Shown piece by piece: positions 28,889 through 37,808 of a DNA stretch of 64,000 bases. The stretch's first letter is position 1. The number at the start of each line of letters is the position of its first letter. The notes under the pieces were generated by a model. It did no database searches. It was not told the origin of the DNA and was given only the letters and a program-made list of their open reading frames with translations. Source of the DNA: Acinetobacter towneri DSM 14962 = CIP 107472 (GTDB lineage: Bacteria; Pseudomonadota; Gammaproteobacteria; Pseudomonadales; Moraxellaceae); the NCBI RefSeq assembly GCF_000368785.1, contig NZ_KB849691.1, forward strand, positions 135,835-199,834, written 5' to 3'. Made by a program: the position numbers and the translations under genes.

Positions 28889-29671
28889 TTAATGGCTACG
28901 GTTGGCTTTTTCAACCAAGCCTGATAAACCTTGACGACGAGCCAATTCATTCAGTACCACTTGCGGTTCAATATCGAAATAACCCAACATGACAATGCTG
29001 TGGAACCATAAATCGGCCACTTCATAAATCAGGTCATTTTTGTTGTTGGCATTGGCTTCGGTGTTGAAATCTTTGGCGGCAATAATTGCTTCCACGGTTT
29101 CTTCACCGACTTTTTCCAAAATTTTATTCAAGCCTTTATGGTATAGCTTGGCTACATAAGATGAGTCAGGATTAGCGGTTTTGCGCTCGCTCATCATTTG
29201 CCCTAAATAAGCCAAAACTTCAACCTGTTCAGCTTGTGCCTTTGATTGGCTCATGGCTAAGGTGTGAGCATTGGCGGCTTGTTCACCATAAATTTGATTC
29301 GGGTCTTTCAGCTGTGCATCTACAATTTCCCAACCATTGGCGGTGAGTTTGCGATAGAAACAAGATTCACGCCCTGTGTGGCAAGCAATTCCACCATGTT
29401 GTTCAATTTGCAGGATAATCACATCGGCATCGCAGTCCAGACGAATCTCGTGCACAGTTTGAAAGTGTCCAGATTCTTCACCCTTGTGCCACAATTTATT
29501 GCGTGAACGTGAAAAATACACCGCCTGATTTTTTTCGGCAGTCAGTGCCAAGGCTTCACGGTTCATCCACGCCACCATCAACACACGTCCTGTTTGATGA
29601 TGCTGTGCAATGGCAGGCACTAATCCTTGTTCGTTAAATTTTACTTCATCGAGCCATTGCAAGTTATTCAT
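28889..29671 (-). CDS. hisIE: Bifunctional phosphoribosyl-AMP cyclohydrolase / phosphoribosyl-ATP pyrophosphatase
   Basis: Carries out steps two and three of histidine synthesis. The N-terminal HisI domain (about 1-115) shows the zinc and active-site stretch [19 protein letters not shown] and HTGRESCFY. The C-terminal HisE domain (about 150-255) has [14 protein letters not shown] and [13 protein letters not shown], the MazG-like metal-binding helices. 260 residues. In E. coli it lies in the his operon; here it is separated from other his genes and heads a run with the helicase and ATPase. AACAACTC precedes ATG, with no strong ribosome site. Confidence 0.95.
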   Translation of the reverse strand: MNNLQWLDEVKFNEQGLVPAIAQHHQTGRVLMVAWMNREALALTAEKNQAVYFSRSRNKLWHKGEESGHFQTVHEIRLDCDADVIILQIEQHGGIACHTGRESCFYRKLTANGWEIVDAQLKDPNQIYGEQAANAHTLAMSQSKAQAEQVEVLAYLGQMMSERKTANPDSSYVAKLYHKGLNKILEKVGEETVEAIIAAKDFNTEANANNKNDLIYEVADLWFHSIVMLGYFDIEPQVVLNELARRQGLSGLVEKANRSH

Positions 29672-29797
29672 GAGTTGTTCACCAAAATTAATTTAAATTG
29701 TATGGACGCTATTTTCTGAGCGCACGATTTTGCATCGTCCCTATAGTGTACGTGATTCAAGACAATTTACCTAAATTATCTTGCCAGATTTGTACTG

Positions 29798-30877
29798 TCA
29801 AAGCGTTTGCATAAATTGAGGGAAGTTTTGTTTTTCCACCATTTCCAGAAATTCATCGCCCAAACGCTGACTTTCTGCCACCGATTGTTTCCATAAGCGA
29901 ATGCGCTGTGCCTGATCTAAACCTTTTAAGGTGAAGTCTTTACGATCGGGCAAACGGCCTAAAGGCAAGCTGCTTAAATATTCTGCCGAAGGTGATAGCA
30001 AGAGTGTCCGGGCCTGATTTTCAGGATTGGCTTTACGATGCTTCAACATTTTATCAAACCAGCCAGGGGTAATGCTGTCGGTAAAGTGTGGGTACAGCAC
30101 AATGCCCTGACTTTGGTAAGGTAAATCTAGATGGTAGTCAATTAAGCCACCATCCCGATAACTGCCCACGGGCGCATCAGGAATGTCACGAATAGCAGAC
30201 ATCACCCCGGGAATAGACGCTGAGGCGAGCAGCCACGGTGCGACATTCTGCTCATTCAGGGCTTGGTAATGGGTGACAAAATCATCCTCTACCATAAACT
30301 GCTGACCTTGCGCAGGTTGGCTGATGACGCGTTGCATAAATAAGCGGTTATGTTTGCGCGCAATGGCATTGCTACCAATAATTCCAGCCACAGATGCTAG
30401 CAAAGGCAAGGCTTGGTCACTTTGGAAAATATGTTGAGCTTTGACGGAAATGACCGTGAGGTGATAGTCAGGATGCTGAATCAGTTGTTGTTGCTGTCCC
30501 TGAATCAGTTCAAACAGCATATTTTGACAAATCTCAGCGACTTCTTGGCGCGACATTTTTTTATGAAAATACAAGTTGGTATATAAATCGGACAGACGCT
30601 CAGTGCCTTGTTTTGCGCCCCACGCCAAAATACTGGCAAAGCGCCAACTGCCAATTGAAGAACCGACCACAGTACGACGCTTTGGGGCTTGGGCAAAAAA
30701 CTCGCCAAAAATAGCTTGGTCTAAGCCTTGAATGCCAATACCTTTGGGGCCGCCTGCTGCACCTGGAATAATATCGACGTGTTGGGCATGTAAGCCTTCT
30801 TGTTCAATCAGTTGGCGTGCCAGATGTCCTGCGCGAATATTGAGTGCAGGGGCACGTTTATGCAAAATCTGAGTCAT
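29798..30877 (-). CDS. Patatin-like phospholipase family protein
   Basis: A 359-residue protein with the patatin catalytic parts: a glycine-rich oxyanion loop GAAGGPKGIG (about residue 39), the nucleophile Ser in GSSIGS (about residue 72, GxSxG) and the catalytic Asp in YRDGGLIDYH (about residue 246). No signal peptide is visible, so it is probably cytosolic or membrane-peripheral. An acyl hydrolase acting on phospholipid is expected. No partner gene (such as a sensor or CD-NTase) lies nearby, so a defence role like that of CapV-type effectors is not supported. Confidence 0.88.
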   Translation of the reverse strand: MTQILHKRAPALNIRAGHLARQLIEQEGLHAQHVDIIPGAAGGPKGIGIQGLDQAIFGEFFAQAPKRRTVVGSSIGSWRFASILAWGAKQGTERLSDLYTNLYFHKKMSRQEVAEICQNMLFELIQGQQQQLIQHPDYHLTVISVKAQHIFQSDQALPLLASVAGIIGSNAIARKHNRLFMQRVISQPAQGQQFMVEDDFVTHYQALNEQNVAPWLLASASIPGVMSAIRDIPDAPVGSYRDGGLIDYHLDLPYQSQGIVLYPHFTDSITPGWFDKMLKHRKANPENQARTLLLSPSAEYLSSLPLGRLPDRKDFTLKGLDQAQRIRLWKQSVAESQRLGDEFLEMVEKQNFPQFMQTL

Positions 30878-31011
30878 GCTTGATCTATAACGCTACAAAT
30901 GTGCATTAATTGTAGGTGTGGTGATATTTACAACAATGGCGAGAGGCATCACTTGGTGACTGATGAGTCATGCGGTAGTTTTTAGGATGAGTTAGAGAAA
31001 ATCAGCGTGAT

Positions 31012-31038
31012 AAAAAAGCCTGCTTTAAAACAGGCTTT
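31012..31038 (-). terminator. Terminator after ubiB
   Basis: AAAGCCTG (31015-31022) pairs with CAGGCTTT (31031-31038); leftward reading gives a T6 tract. It closes the ubiE-ubiJ-ubiB run. Confidence 0.85.
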
Positions 31039-31084
31039 CTAATTTTTTTATCGTCTAATCAGTTTGTTATCAAGCAATGTGGCT

Positions 31085-32704
31085 TTATTTAGCTATACGC
31101 CAAATCGCCAAGAAACTTGCCAACGCGATTAAAACAATAGAGACATACCACGGTGCAATAATCGCAATGGAGAGGAAAATGGCCATAATGCTGCCAAAAA
31201 TCCAGCTGCGTTTTTGCTGATGTTCCATTTGTAGACGCATGCTTTGTAATTCATGCAATTGTTTGGAATGCCAAGCCGATTGGTTTTTTAAACCATTTAA
31301 ACTGTCAATCATTAAACTTGGTAAGTCTTGCGCACCCAGTAACAGGTCGGGAATTTGCTGCCCAATTTCTTTGATATTTTTGACTGGATTCATATTGGCT
31401 TTAATCCAATCCGTTAAAATTGGTTTTGCCAGTTTCCAGATATCCAGTTCTGGATATAAGTCTGTGCCCAAGCCTTCAACATGCACCAATGTTTTCAGGA
31501 GTAGCATCAATTGCGGTGGAATTTCCAAATGGAAACGACGTGCAATATCCATGACCTGAATCAGAATGCCTGCAAAGTCCAATTCGTGCATCGGTTTAGA
31601 CACCATTGGCCCGACAGTACGGCGCATTTCACGGGCGAGAGCATCTTGATCTGTGCCCGGTGGAATCCAGCCAGCTTGGTGTACCACTTGAATCAGCTGC
31701 ATAAAGTTGCTGTTCATCACCGCCAGCAACATACGTGCTACGGTCATTTGGTCATGCTTGGACAGCTCGCCCATAATCGCACAATCTAGCGCAATAAAAC
31801 GCGGATTATTCGGATTGATGGTTTCCACAAAGACGTTGCCAGGATGCATATCGGCATGGAAAAAGTTGTCACGGAACACTTGGGTAAAGAAAATCGTGAG
31901 GCCTTTTTCTGCCAAATCGGCACGATTCATCCCCAAACGATCAAAGGTTGCCGTGTCGGAAATTGGCACACCTGTAATGCGCTCTGCCACCATCACATCT
32001 TTACTGTCCATATAGACTTCAGGCACGTACATCATGCTTGAGCCTGTAAAGTAGTGACGCATGCGGCGGGTGTTATCCGCTTCTAAGGTCAAATCCAGTT
32101 CGTTGAGAATAATTTGACGATAGTCCTGAATAATTTCAGATAAATGTAGAGCGCGTGCCGCTTCCAGACGTTTTTCCAGTGCTGCACCGAGCCATTCCAG
32201 AATTTCAAAATCTTGTAGAATTTGCTGGCGAATATCGGGACGGGTGACTTTAACGACGACTTCACGACCATCATGCAAGGCAGCGGTATGGACTTGCGCA
32301 ATGGAGGCTGCTGCTAAAGGTTGCTCATCAAAACGGGCAAACAGGGTGTTGATGTCTGCCTTGAGCGATTGCTGAATTCGCATTTGTGCCACGTCAGAAC
32401 CGAATGGTTTGACACGGTCTTGTAGCAACACCAATTGCTGTAAAACTTCAGGCGGAATCAGGTCACGACGTGTAGACAGTAATTGCCCAAGTTTAATCGC
32501 CAGTGGTCCCATTTCTTCTAAAGCTTCTTTGAGCTTCAGCGGGTTTTTACGCTCTTTACTTGACCAAGCCGCAGGGTGCATGCGAATAAAACTGAGTGCA
32601 TGACGTGCCTTTTCTGGTAGTTCTTCCGCAGGAAACAACGTGTCGAGTCTATAGTGCGCGGCAATGCGCCAAAGTTCGAGTAAACGTGAAACGTGCGGAA
32701 TCAT
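31085..32704 (-). CDS. ubiB: Ubiquinone biosynthesis accessory ATPase/kinase-like protein UbiB
   Basis: An ABC1/ADCK-family protein (539 residues) needed for ubiquinone synthesis. The N-terminal KxGQ motif is in LAIKLGQLLSTR (about residue 72). The Ala-rich loop AAASIAQVH replaces the usual kinase P-loop (about 130), the VVVKV lysine follows, and HADMHPGN and FIALDCAIMG are the catalytic and metal sites (about 288-310). Two hydrophobic helices at the C-terminus (SIMAIFLSIAIIAPWYVSIVLIAL split by few residues) anchor it in the inner membrane. 13 bases after ubiJ. Confidence 0.96.
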   Translation of the reverse strand: MIPHVSRLLELWRIAAHYRLDTLFPAEELPEKARHALSFIRMHPAAWSSKERKNPLKLKEALEEMGPLAIKLGQLLSTRRDLIPPEVLQQLVLLQDRVKPFGSDVAQMRIQQSLKADINTLFARFDEQPLAAASIAQVHTAALHDGREVVVKVTRPDIRQQILQDFEILEWLGAALEKRLEAARALHLSEIIQDYRQIILNELDLTLEADNTRRMRHYFTGSSMMYVPEVYMDSKDVMVAERITGVPISDTATFDRLGMNRADLAEKGLTIFFTQVFRDNFFHADMHPGNVFVETINPNNPRFIALDCAIMGELSKHDQMTVARMLLAVMNSNFMQLIQVVHQAGWIPPGTDQDALAREMRRTVGPMVSKPMHELDFAGILIQVMDIARRFHLEIPPQLMLLLKTLVHVEGLGTDLYPELDIWKLAKPILTDWIKANMNPVKNIKEIGQQIPDLLLGAQDLPSLMIDSLNGLKNQSAWHSKQLHELQSMRLQMEHQQKRSWIFGSIMAIFLSIAIIAPWYVSIVLIALASFLAIWRIAK

Positions 32705-32717
32705 AAAGACTTATTCC

Positions 32718-33413
32718 CTAGGGTTGAGTGGAGTTTAAGGTGTCAGAAGCGGTATCTGGCTGTGCATCAAGCTGCGCTTGTAGCTGTTGAATTTTGGCTT
32801 CGGCGCGGTCTAAATTTTGTTGAAAAATGCGCGTGTCTTGTTGTAAGTCATCCATTTGCCAGCGTGGGGCAAATAGACCACTGTCTTCTTTTAGGGCATC
32901 TTCAGCAAAGAACAAATGGCTGTGTAGACTGCGTTTTAAATGCTTGGGTGCAAGCTGAATTTTGCCAACTTCATGAGCCAAAGCAGGACCAATCCAAGGG
33001 CTTAAATGTGCGGCCAAGTCTAGTTCAGCCTGCTGCATAATGCGCTGAATATCTTGTAAAAGATGATAGTCACCTTGTAGGGGAATATTGCCCACTTCAT
33101 CGGATAGCAACAGTTTGAGCAATTGCACCACATTTTTAACATGCAAAGTGGTCGTTGCGGGGCTGATATTTTGCGCTTGATCAAACGGGCGTTGCTCAAA
33201 AATAGAAGGCTGCTCGCTGTGACCTGTTGCAGTAGGTTCTAAACGAACTTTGTTGTCATCAAAAAAGACATCTACAGAAAGCTGTGGCGAATCGAGCACC
33301 ACACGCAACATTTTGCCGTGTAGTTGGTTGAGCTGGATGCGAGTAATCGCATCCAAATCAATAACATGATGAATCAGTTTCTCAACTGCACCAAGGGCGA
33401 GAATTGACCACAT
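32718..33413 (-). CDS. ubiJ: Ubiquinone biosynthesis accessory factor UbiJ
   Basis: A 231-residue SCP2-type lipid-binding protein, thought to hold hydrophobic quinone intermediates in the soluble Ubi complex with UbiK. The N-terminal about 110 residues match the SCP2 fold with LHGKMLRVVLDSP, and KLLLSDEVGNIPLQGDYHLLQ is typical. The C-terminus (DRAEAKIQQLQAQLDA) is a coiled coil. Position between ubiE and ubiB supports the call. It is longer than E. coli UbiJ (201). Confidence 0.9.
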   Translation of the reverse strand: MWSILALGAVEKLIHHVIDLDAITRIQLNQLHGKMLRVVLDSPQLSVDVFFDDNKVRLEPTATGHSEQPSIFEQRPFDQAQNISPATTTLHVKNVVQLLKLLLSDEVGNIPLQGDYHLLQDIQRIMQQAELDLAAHLSPWIGPALAHEVGKIQLAPKHLKRSLHSHLFFAEDALKEDSGLFAPRWQMDDLQQDTRIFQQNLDRAEAKIQQLQAQLDAQPDTASDTLNSTQP

Positions 33414-33424
33414 TGCGGTACGCC

Positions 33425-34369
33425 TTAGAGTTTAAAACCACGGTGAACGGCAACAATACCACCAGTCAGGTTGTGGTAATCACAGTTTTGGAAGCCTGCC
33501 TGTTCCATCATGCCTTTTAAAGTGCGTTGATCTGGGTGCATACGAATAGATTCAGCCAAGTATTTGTAGCTTTCTGAGTCGTTTGCGACAATTTTACCCA
33601 TCAATGGCAATGCTGTGAATGAATATAAATCGTAGAGTTTTGAGAACGGTTCAAATACTGGTTTTGAAAATTCTAAAATCAATAAACGACCACCCGGCTT
33701 GAGTACGCGGTACATCGCTGCCAAAGCTGCATCTTTATCGGTCACGTTACGTAAACCAAATGAAATAGTCAGTAAGTCAAAGCTGTTGTCTTCAAATGGT
33801 TCTAAAGTTTCGGCATTCGCCAACACGAAATCGACATTGGTACAGCCTGCATCAATTAGACGGTCACGGCCAACATTCAGCATAGATTCGTTAATATCTG
33901 ACAGTACCACATGACCTGTAGGGCCAACTTCACGGCTAAAGACTTTGGCTAAGTCACCCGTACCGCCTGCAATGTCCAGTACGCGCTGACCACGACGTAC
34001 ACCTGACATATTAATCGCAAAGCGTTTCCATAAGCGGTGAATACCAAATGACATTAAGTCGTTCATAATGTCGTATTTGCTTGCAACCGAGTGGAAGACT
34101 TCTGCGACTTTCTGGGCTTTATCTTCACTGCTGACGGTTTGGTAGCCGAAGTGTGTGGTTGCACCGACATTGCCTGTGTTGGCACCGCGCGGCAAATTAT
34201 ATTTTGGCACTGAACCCGTAACAGGTGTATCCGTTAATTTTTGTTCTAAAGATTGTTGCTGACCTTGTGGAGCGCCTTGCGGTAGAGGTTCGGTTAAGAA
34301 TGGACTCACTTTGTCTGTTGGTTGTGCCGACTCGGGAGTAGCGGTAGGCGTTTGATTTTCATTCGACAT
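33425..34369 (-). CDS. ubiE: Ubiquinone/menaquinone C-methyltransferase UbiE with N-terminal extension
   Basis: A class I SAM methyltransferase making the C-methylation step in ubiquinone synthesis. The start is the ATG at 34369 with GGAG eight bases upstream; a GTG at 34378 lies inside that site. The catalytic part begins at [15 protein letters not shown] (about residue 72) and contains the SAM motif [30 protein letters not shown] and RMHPDQ. Compared with E. coli UbiE (251 residues) there is an added tail of about 63 residues, rich in Pro, Thr, Gln and Ser and likely disordered. First gene of the ubiE-ubiJ-ubiB run. Confidence 0.96.
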   Translation of the reverse strand: MSNENQTPTATPESAQPTDKVSPFLTEPLPQGAPQGQQQSLEQKLTDTPVTGSVPKYNLPRGANTGNVGATTHFGYQTVSSEDKAQKVAEVFHSVASKYDIMNDLMSFGIHRLWKRFAINMSGVRRGQRVLDIAGGTGDLAKVFSREVGPTGHVVLSDINESMLNVGRDRLIDAGCTNVDFVLANAETLEPFEDNSFDLLTISFGLRNVTDKDAALAAMYRVLKPGGRLLILEFSKPVFEPFSKLYDLYSFTALPLMGKIVANDSESYKYLAESIRMHPDQRTLKGMMEQAGFQNCDYHNLTGGIVAVHRGFKL

Positions 34370-34537
34370 TGGAGTCACTCCTCAGGATAAAAAGGCTTAA
34401 GGCTGCAGTGTATGCATGATGACAGATTCTAAGCACTTGTACAGTAATCATCATGCAATTGTTATGAATAATATACAGAAAAAACCAAAGATAGCGTAAG
34501 TGTGCTGAATAAGTGTTGGTTATTTCACACATTGGGA

Positions 34538-35242
34538 TTATGAAAATGGATGTAAATCACCTGCATGTACTTTGGCAATAATTTCCCGTTCTGTGGTAGT
34601 AAATTGCTTCACAAATTTCTCTGCGGACTTTAATGGTTTCATGGCTAAAAAGCCATCTTGCATAAACTCATACATAATTTGAAAACTGTATTTTTGCGCC
34701 GCGCCTTTACACATTTTAAAAGCGGTATAGACCACAAAAGAGCGCATATATTTATCTAGGTTTTTACCCAGTTCATCCAACATATTTAATTGTTTTAAGC
34801 GTGCTTCGCCCTGATCGAGCTTTAAATAAGTCAGACGCATCATCTCATCATTTAAAGGCATATTTTCAGGATAGTCCTGTAGCAATTGTATCGCGACTTG
34901 TTCATCTAACTGCACTGCCAAAATCGCCAGACTTACCCCAGAAGTCCCTGTTTTTATTGCATTTTCAGGGATGATTTTTTCAGCTTTGTGTGCATATTTC
35001 AGTAGGCGAGCAATTTGACCTGCCAAAGCGTCAAAATCTGGACCGCCATATAAGCGGTTTAAAAAATATTCAGCCATCAAGACATTGTGCTTTTCGGCAA
35101 ACTGTGTGGCATGGGTGCGTTGCATACGCTGTTTTTGCCATGCTTGAACATCTTGTAAGCGTTGAAAAAGCATAGGATTTTTATGATATTTAAATTGATA
35201 ATACAGTTCTAACAGCTCATCTAAAGCAGCAAGTTTAGACAT
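34538..35242 (-). CDS. FFLEELY-motif-type protein, function unknown
   Basis: A soluble, mostly helical protein of 234 residues from ATG 35242 (MSKLAAL); an ATG at 35254 would add four residues and neither has a clear ribosome site. It matches the Acinetobacter family named for the FFLEELYG motif; here the motif reads YFLNRLYGG (about residue 66), a strong variant. The gene begins with a basic, aromatic-rich helix (ELYYQFKYHKNP) and ends with QFTTTEREIIAKVHAGDLHPF. No enzyme motif, signal peptide or membrane helix is seen. Family membership is recalled rather than searched, so moderate confidence. Confidence 0.65.
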   Translation of the reverse strand: MSKLAALDELLELYYQFKYHKNPMLFQRLQDVQAWQKQRMQRTHATQFAEKHNVLMAEYFLNRLYGGPDFDALAGQIARLLKYAHKAEKIIPENAIKTGTSGVSLAILAVQLDEQVAIQLLQDYPENMPLNDEMMRLTYLKLDQGEARLKQLNMLDELGKNLDKYMRSFVVYTAFKMCKGAAQKYSFQIMYEFMQDGFLAMKPLKSAEKFVKQFTTTEREIIAKVHAGDLHPFS

Positions 35243-35485
35243 AGGGTGTCTCATTATTGAGTTGAATGGGCAAATCTTAATGTGAGTTTGATCTCGTCGC
35301 TATGACAAATTACACAGAATTCCAAACGGCAAAGGTCAGTGTGTGAGATTAATCTACAAAAATAAGCGAAAAGTTGTTAAAAAATGGGTCGATATTCGTA
35401 TACTGATCCAAGTCTGTCGCTCATTCTAATATCGTAAATATAGATGAATGATCAGCAGAGCTTAAATAACACAACAATAGGGTAG

Positions 35486-36907
35486 ATGATGTCACAAGCA
35501 CATACTGAATTTAAACTCATGGAAGAAGAACAACTTTCAGTCGAGCTAATTGAAGCCCAATATGCTTTAAAAAACACCAAAGGTGAAAAAAATGCCAAAA
35601 GTTTGCTGATTTTAGTGAGCGGCATTGAATTGGCGGGTAAGGGTGAATCGGTTAAACAATTAAGAGAATGGGTCGATCCGCGTTATTTAAGGGTAAAAGC
35701 CGATGCGCCGCACCCGTTTAATCCCAAACAGACACTTTGGCAGCCTTATGCACGTTTTATTCCTGCCGAAGGTCAAATTATGGTGATGTTTGGCAATTGG
35801 TATAGTGACTTATTAAGCACAGCCATGCATGTGTCTAAACAAATTGATGACACCATGTTTGATAACTATGTCGAAAAAATGCGTGCCTATGAAGAAGACT
35901 TAAAAAATAACCATATGGATGTCATTAAAATCTGGTTCGATTTATCGTGGAAATCACTACAAAAACGACTAGATGATATGGAACCGAGCGAAGTGCATTG
36001 GCATAAATTGCACGGCTTGGATTGGCGCAATAAAAAGCAATATGACAGCTTGCAAAAGCTGCGCCAACGCTTTACCGATGACTGGATTATGATTGATTGC
36101 GAAGATGAAACCATCCGCGATCAACAATTTGCACAGCATATTTTACGTGCTTTAGAGCATTGTCCTGTGCATCCGACCAGTTCGGGCATCACTTGGCAAG
36201 CTGCAGAAATTCCAGAAGTTTTGCTTAATCCTGTATCTGAATCGGTCAATGAGGATGACTATAAAGCAGAGTTAAAGAAACTCACGAAAAAAGTGGCAGA
36301 TGCACTGCGTTTAGATAACCGTAATGTCAGCATTGTTTTTGAAGGAGTGGACGCAGCAGGCAAAGGCGGCGCGATTAAACGGATTGTAAAAAAACTGGAT
36401 CCGCGTGAATACGAAATTTACACCATTAGTGCACCTGAAGCCTTTGAAATCAGTCGTCCTTATTTGTGGCGTTTTTGGACGAAAATTCTGCCTGAAGAAA
36501 AAATCAATATTTTTGACCGTTCTTGGTATGGTCGGGTATTGGTAGAACGTGTAGAAGGTTTGATTAGCCCACTGGAATGGCAGCGTTCTTATGACGAAAT
36601 CAACCGTTTTGAAAAAGACTTAAATGATCATCAAACTGTCGTCATCAAATTTTGGTTAGCCATTAGTAAAGATGAGCAGGAGCTGCGTTTTAAAGCACGT
36701 CAGGAAACCGCACATAAGCGTTTTAAAATTACAGATGAAGACTGGCGCAACCGTAGCCGTTGGGATGATTATTTGGTGGCTGCGGCAGATATGTTGCAAC
36801 GTACCAGTACCGAATATGCACCGTGGCACATCATTCCGAGTAATGACAAAAATGCAGCACGTTTGGAAATTTTAAGAACTATCTTGAAACAACTCAAGGC
36901 AGAATAA
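35486..36907 (+). CDS. pap: Polyphosphate:AMP phosphotransferase (PPK2 class II, PAP)
   Basis: Transfers phosphate from polyphosphate to AMP, giving ADP; first characterised in Acinetobacter johnsonii. 473 residues with two PPK2 domains. The N-terminal domain (about 15-225) has a weakened P-loop GIELAGKGES and FGNWYSD where the catalytic FDRSWYGR would be. The C-terminal domain (about 245-470) has an intact P-loop GVDAAGKGGA (about 287) and NIFDRSWYGRVLVERVEG. As in known class II enzymes, only the C-terminal half should be catalytic. Two ATGs in tandem; the first is used here. It appears monocistronic, with a possible Pho-box-like repeat upstream. Confidence 0.94.
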   Translation: MMSQAHTEFKLMEEEQLSVELIEAQYALKNTKGEKNAKSLLILVSGIELAGKGESVKQLREWVDPRYLRVKADAPHPFNPKQTLWQPYARFIPAEGQIMVMFGNWYSDLLSTAMHVSKQIDDTMFDNYVEKMRAYEEDLKNNHMDVIKIWFDLSWKSLQKRLDDMEPSEVHWHKLHGLDWRNKKQYDSLQKLRQRFTDDWIMIDCEDETIRDQQFAQHILRALEHCPVHPTSSGITWQAAEIPEVLLNPVSESVNEDDYKAELKKLTKKVADALRLDNRNVSIVFEGVDAAGKGGAIKRIVKKLDPREYEIYTISAPEAFEISRPYLWRFWTKILPEEKINIFDRSWYGRVLVERVEGLISPLEWQRSYDEINRFEKDLNDHQTVVIKFWLAISKDEQELRFKARQETAHKRFKITDEDWRNRSRWDDYLVAAADMLQRTSTEYAPWHIIPSNDKNAARLEILRTILKQLKAE

Positions 36908-37062
36908 TCTGCCTTTCAGGGCGAGCATATTTTTTGCTGCTATTGCGTTATGAGTCAGTCATTTAGAATGACTAAACTTCCTGCCTCATGCCTTATATCA
37001 GCTAAAAAATCTTGCGAGATATATCTCTCACACCAAAAACATAGGTGAATGATCAACAGACC

Positions 37063-37572
37063 CTATGCATTTACAACTTTGGCTTGTTTAAGCTGAATGC
37101 TTTTTGCTAGTTTATAGCTTTCTTCAACATGTGTTTCGGCAATTTTTTTCATAATAAAATAACCCAAACCTGCTGCCACCATTTGTCCACCCAATGGAAT
37201 AAACTTGGTCACTTGTTTGGTGATGTACTTGGCTGCGACATTATTCAGGGATTTTTTTACTGCAGTACGCGCCACGACTAAGCCTGAAAACTCCACACCG
37301 CGTTTACGCAATTCGCTCCAGTGGACTTTTCGGGTTTCAGGATCGTACACGCTGACTTGTTCAGGAGATAAGCCAAAACGTGCATTAATTTCTGGAATCA
37401 GTTGCGACAAGATGCCCACATCAATGACAACGTCTAAGAACGGCACAGGAATGACGGCTGCACCTGCAGAAAAATAGGCACGTTTTTTGACCAGTTCTAG
37501 GCATTCTGCACGAATCATTTCCAAGTCTAGGCTTGGATCAATACTGTCTGGAATTGTCTCTCTTTTTATCAT
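37063..37572 (-). CDS. DUF697/EcsC-like small protein, function unknown
   Basis: 169 residues. Two amphipathic-to-hydrophobic stretches stand out: residues about 34-65 (FSAGAAVIPVPFLDVVIDVGILSQLIP) and about 125-150 (FIPLGGQMVAAGLGYFIMKKI). The first resembles the AAxxPIPFxD segment of DUF697 proteins, which are often fused to membrane-associated GTPases, but no GTPase is encoded here. It may associate with the inner membrane. Both ends are charged. It lies alone between the convergent pap gene and divergent recC, with no operon partner. The family call is tentative. Confidence 0.6.
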   Translation of the reverse strand: MIKRETIPDSIDPSLDLEMIRAECLELVKKRAYFSAGAAVIPVPFLDVVIDVGILSQLIPEINARFGLSPEQVSVYDPETRKVHWSELRKRGVEFSGLVVARTAVKKSLNNVAAKYITKQVTKFIPLGGQMVAAGLGYFIMKKIAETHVEESYKLAKSIQLKQAKVVNA

Positions 37573-37808
37573 AAGTACAACCTTAAAATGGCGGATAATC
37601 GTATGCTGTTTGGTAAATTAAACCACTTTATTCAAAGCACTTTTTGAATAAAGTAGGCAATAAAAGTATGCTTGTAAAGTGGCATACACCGTTGTAAGTG
37701 TATAGCCAATAATCTTTATTCTTTTGTTGTGCTTGAGGCAAATGATAGATCAACGGCCTTCTAGTACATTTAATACATTCTTATTCAAAATAAATTAAAG
37801 GATACCTT

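Noticed and set aside
29798..30877. Patatin-like protein as a CBASS effector
   Set aside because: No cyclase, sensor or other defence gene lies next to it; its neighbours are hisIE and ubi genes.
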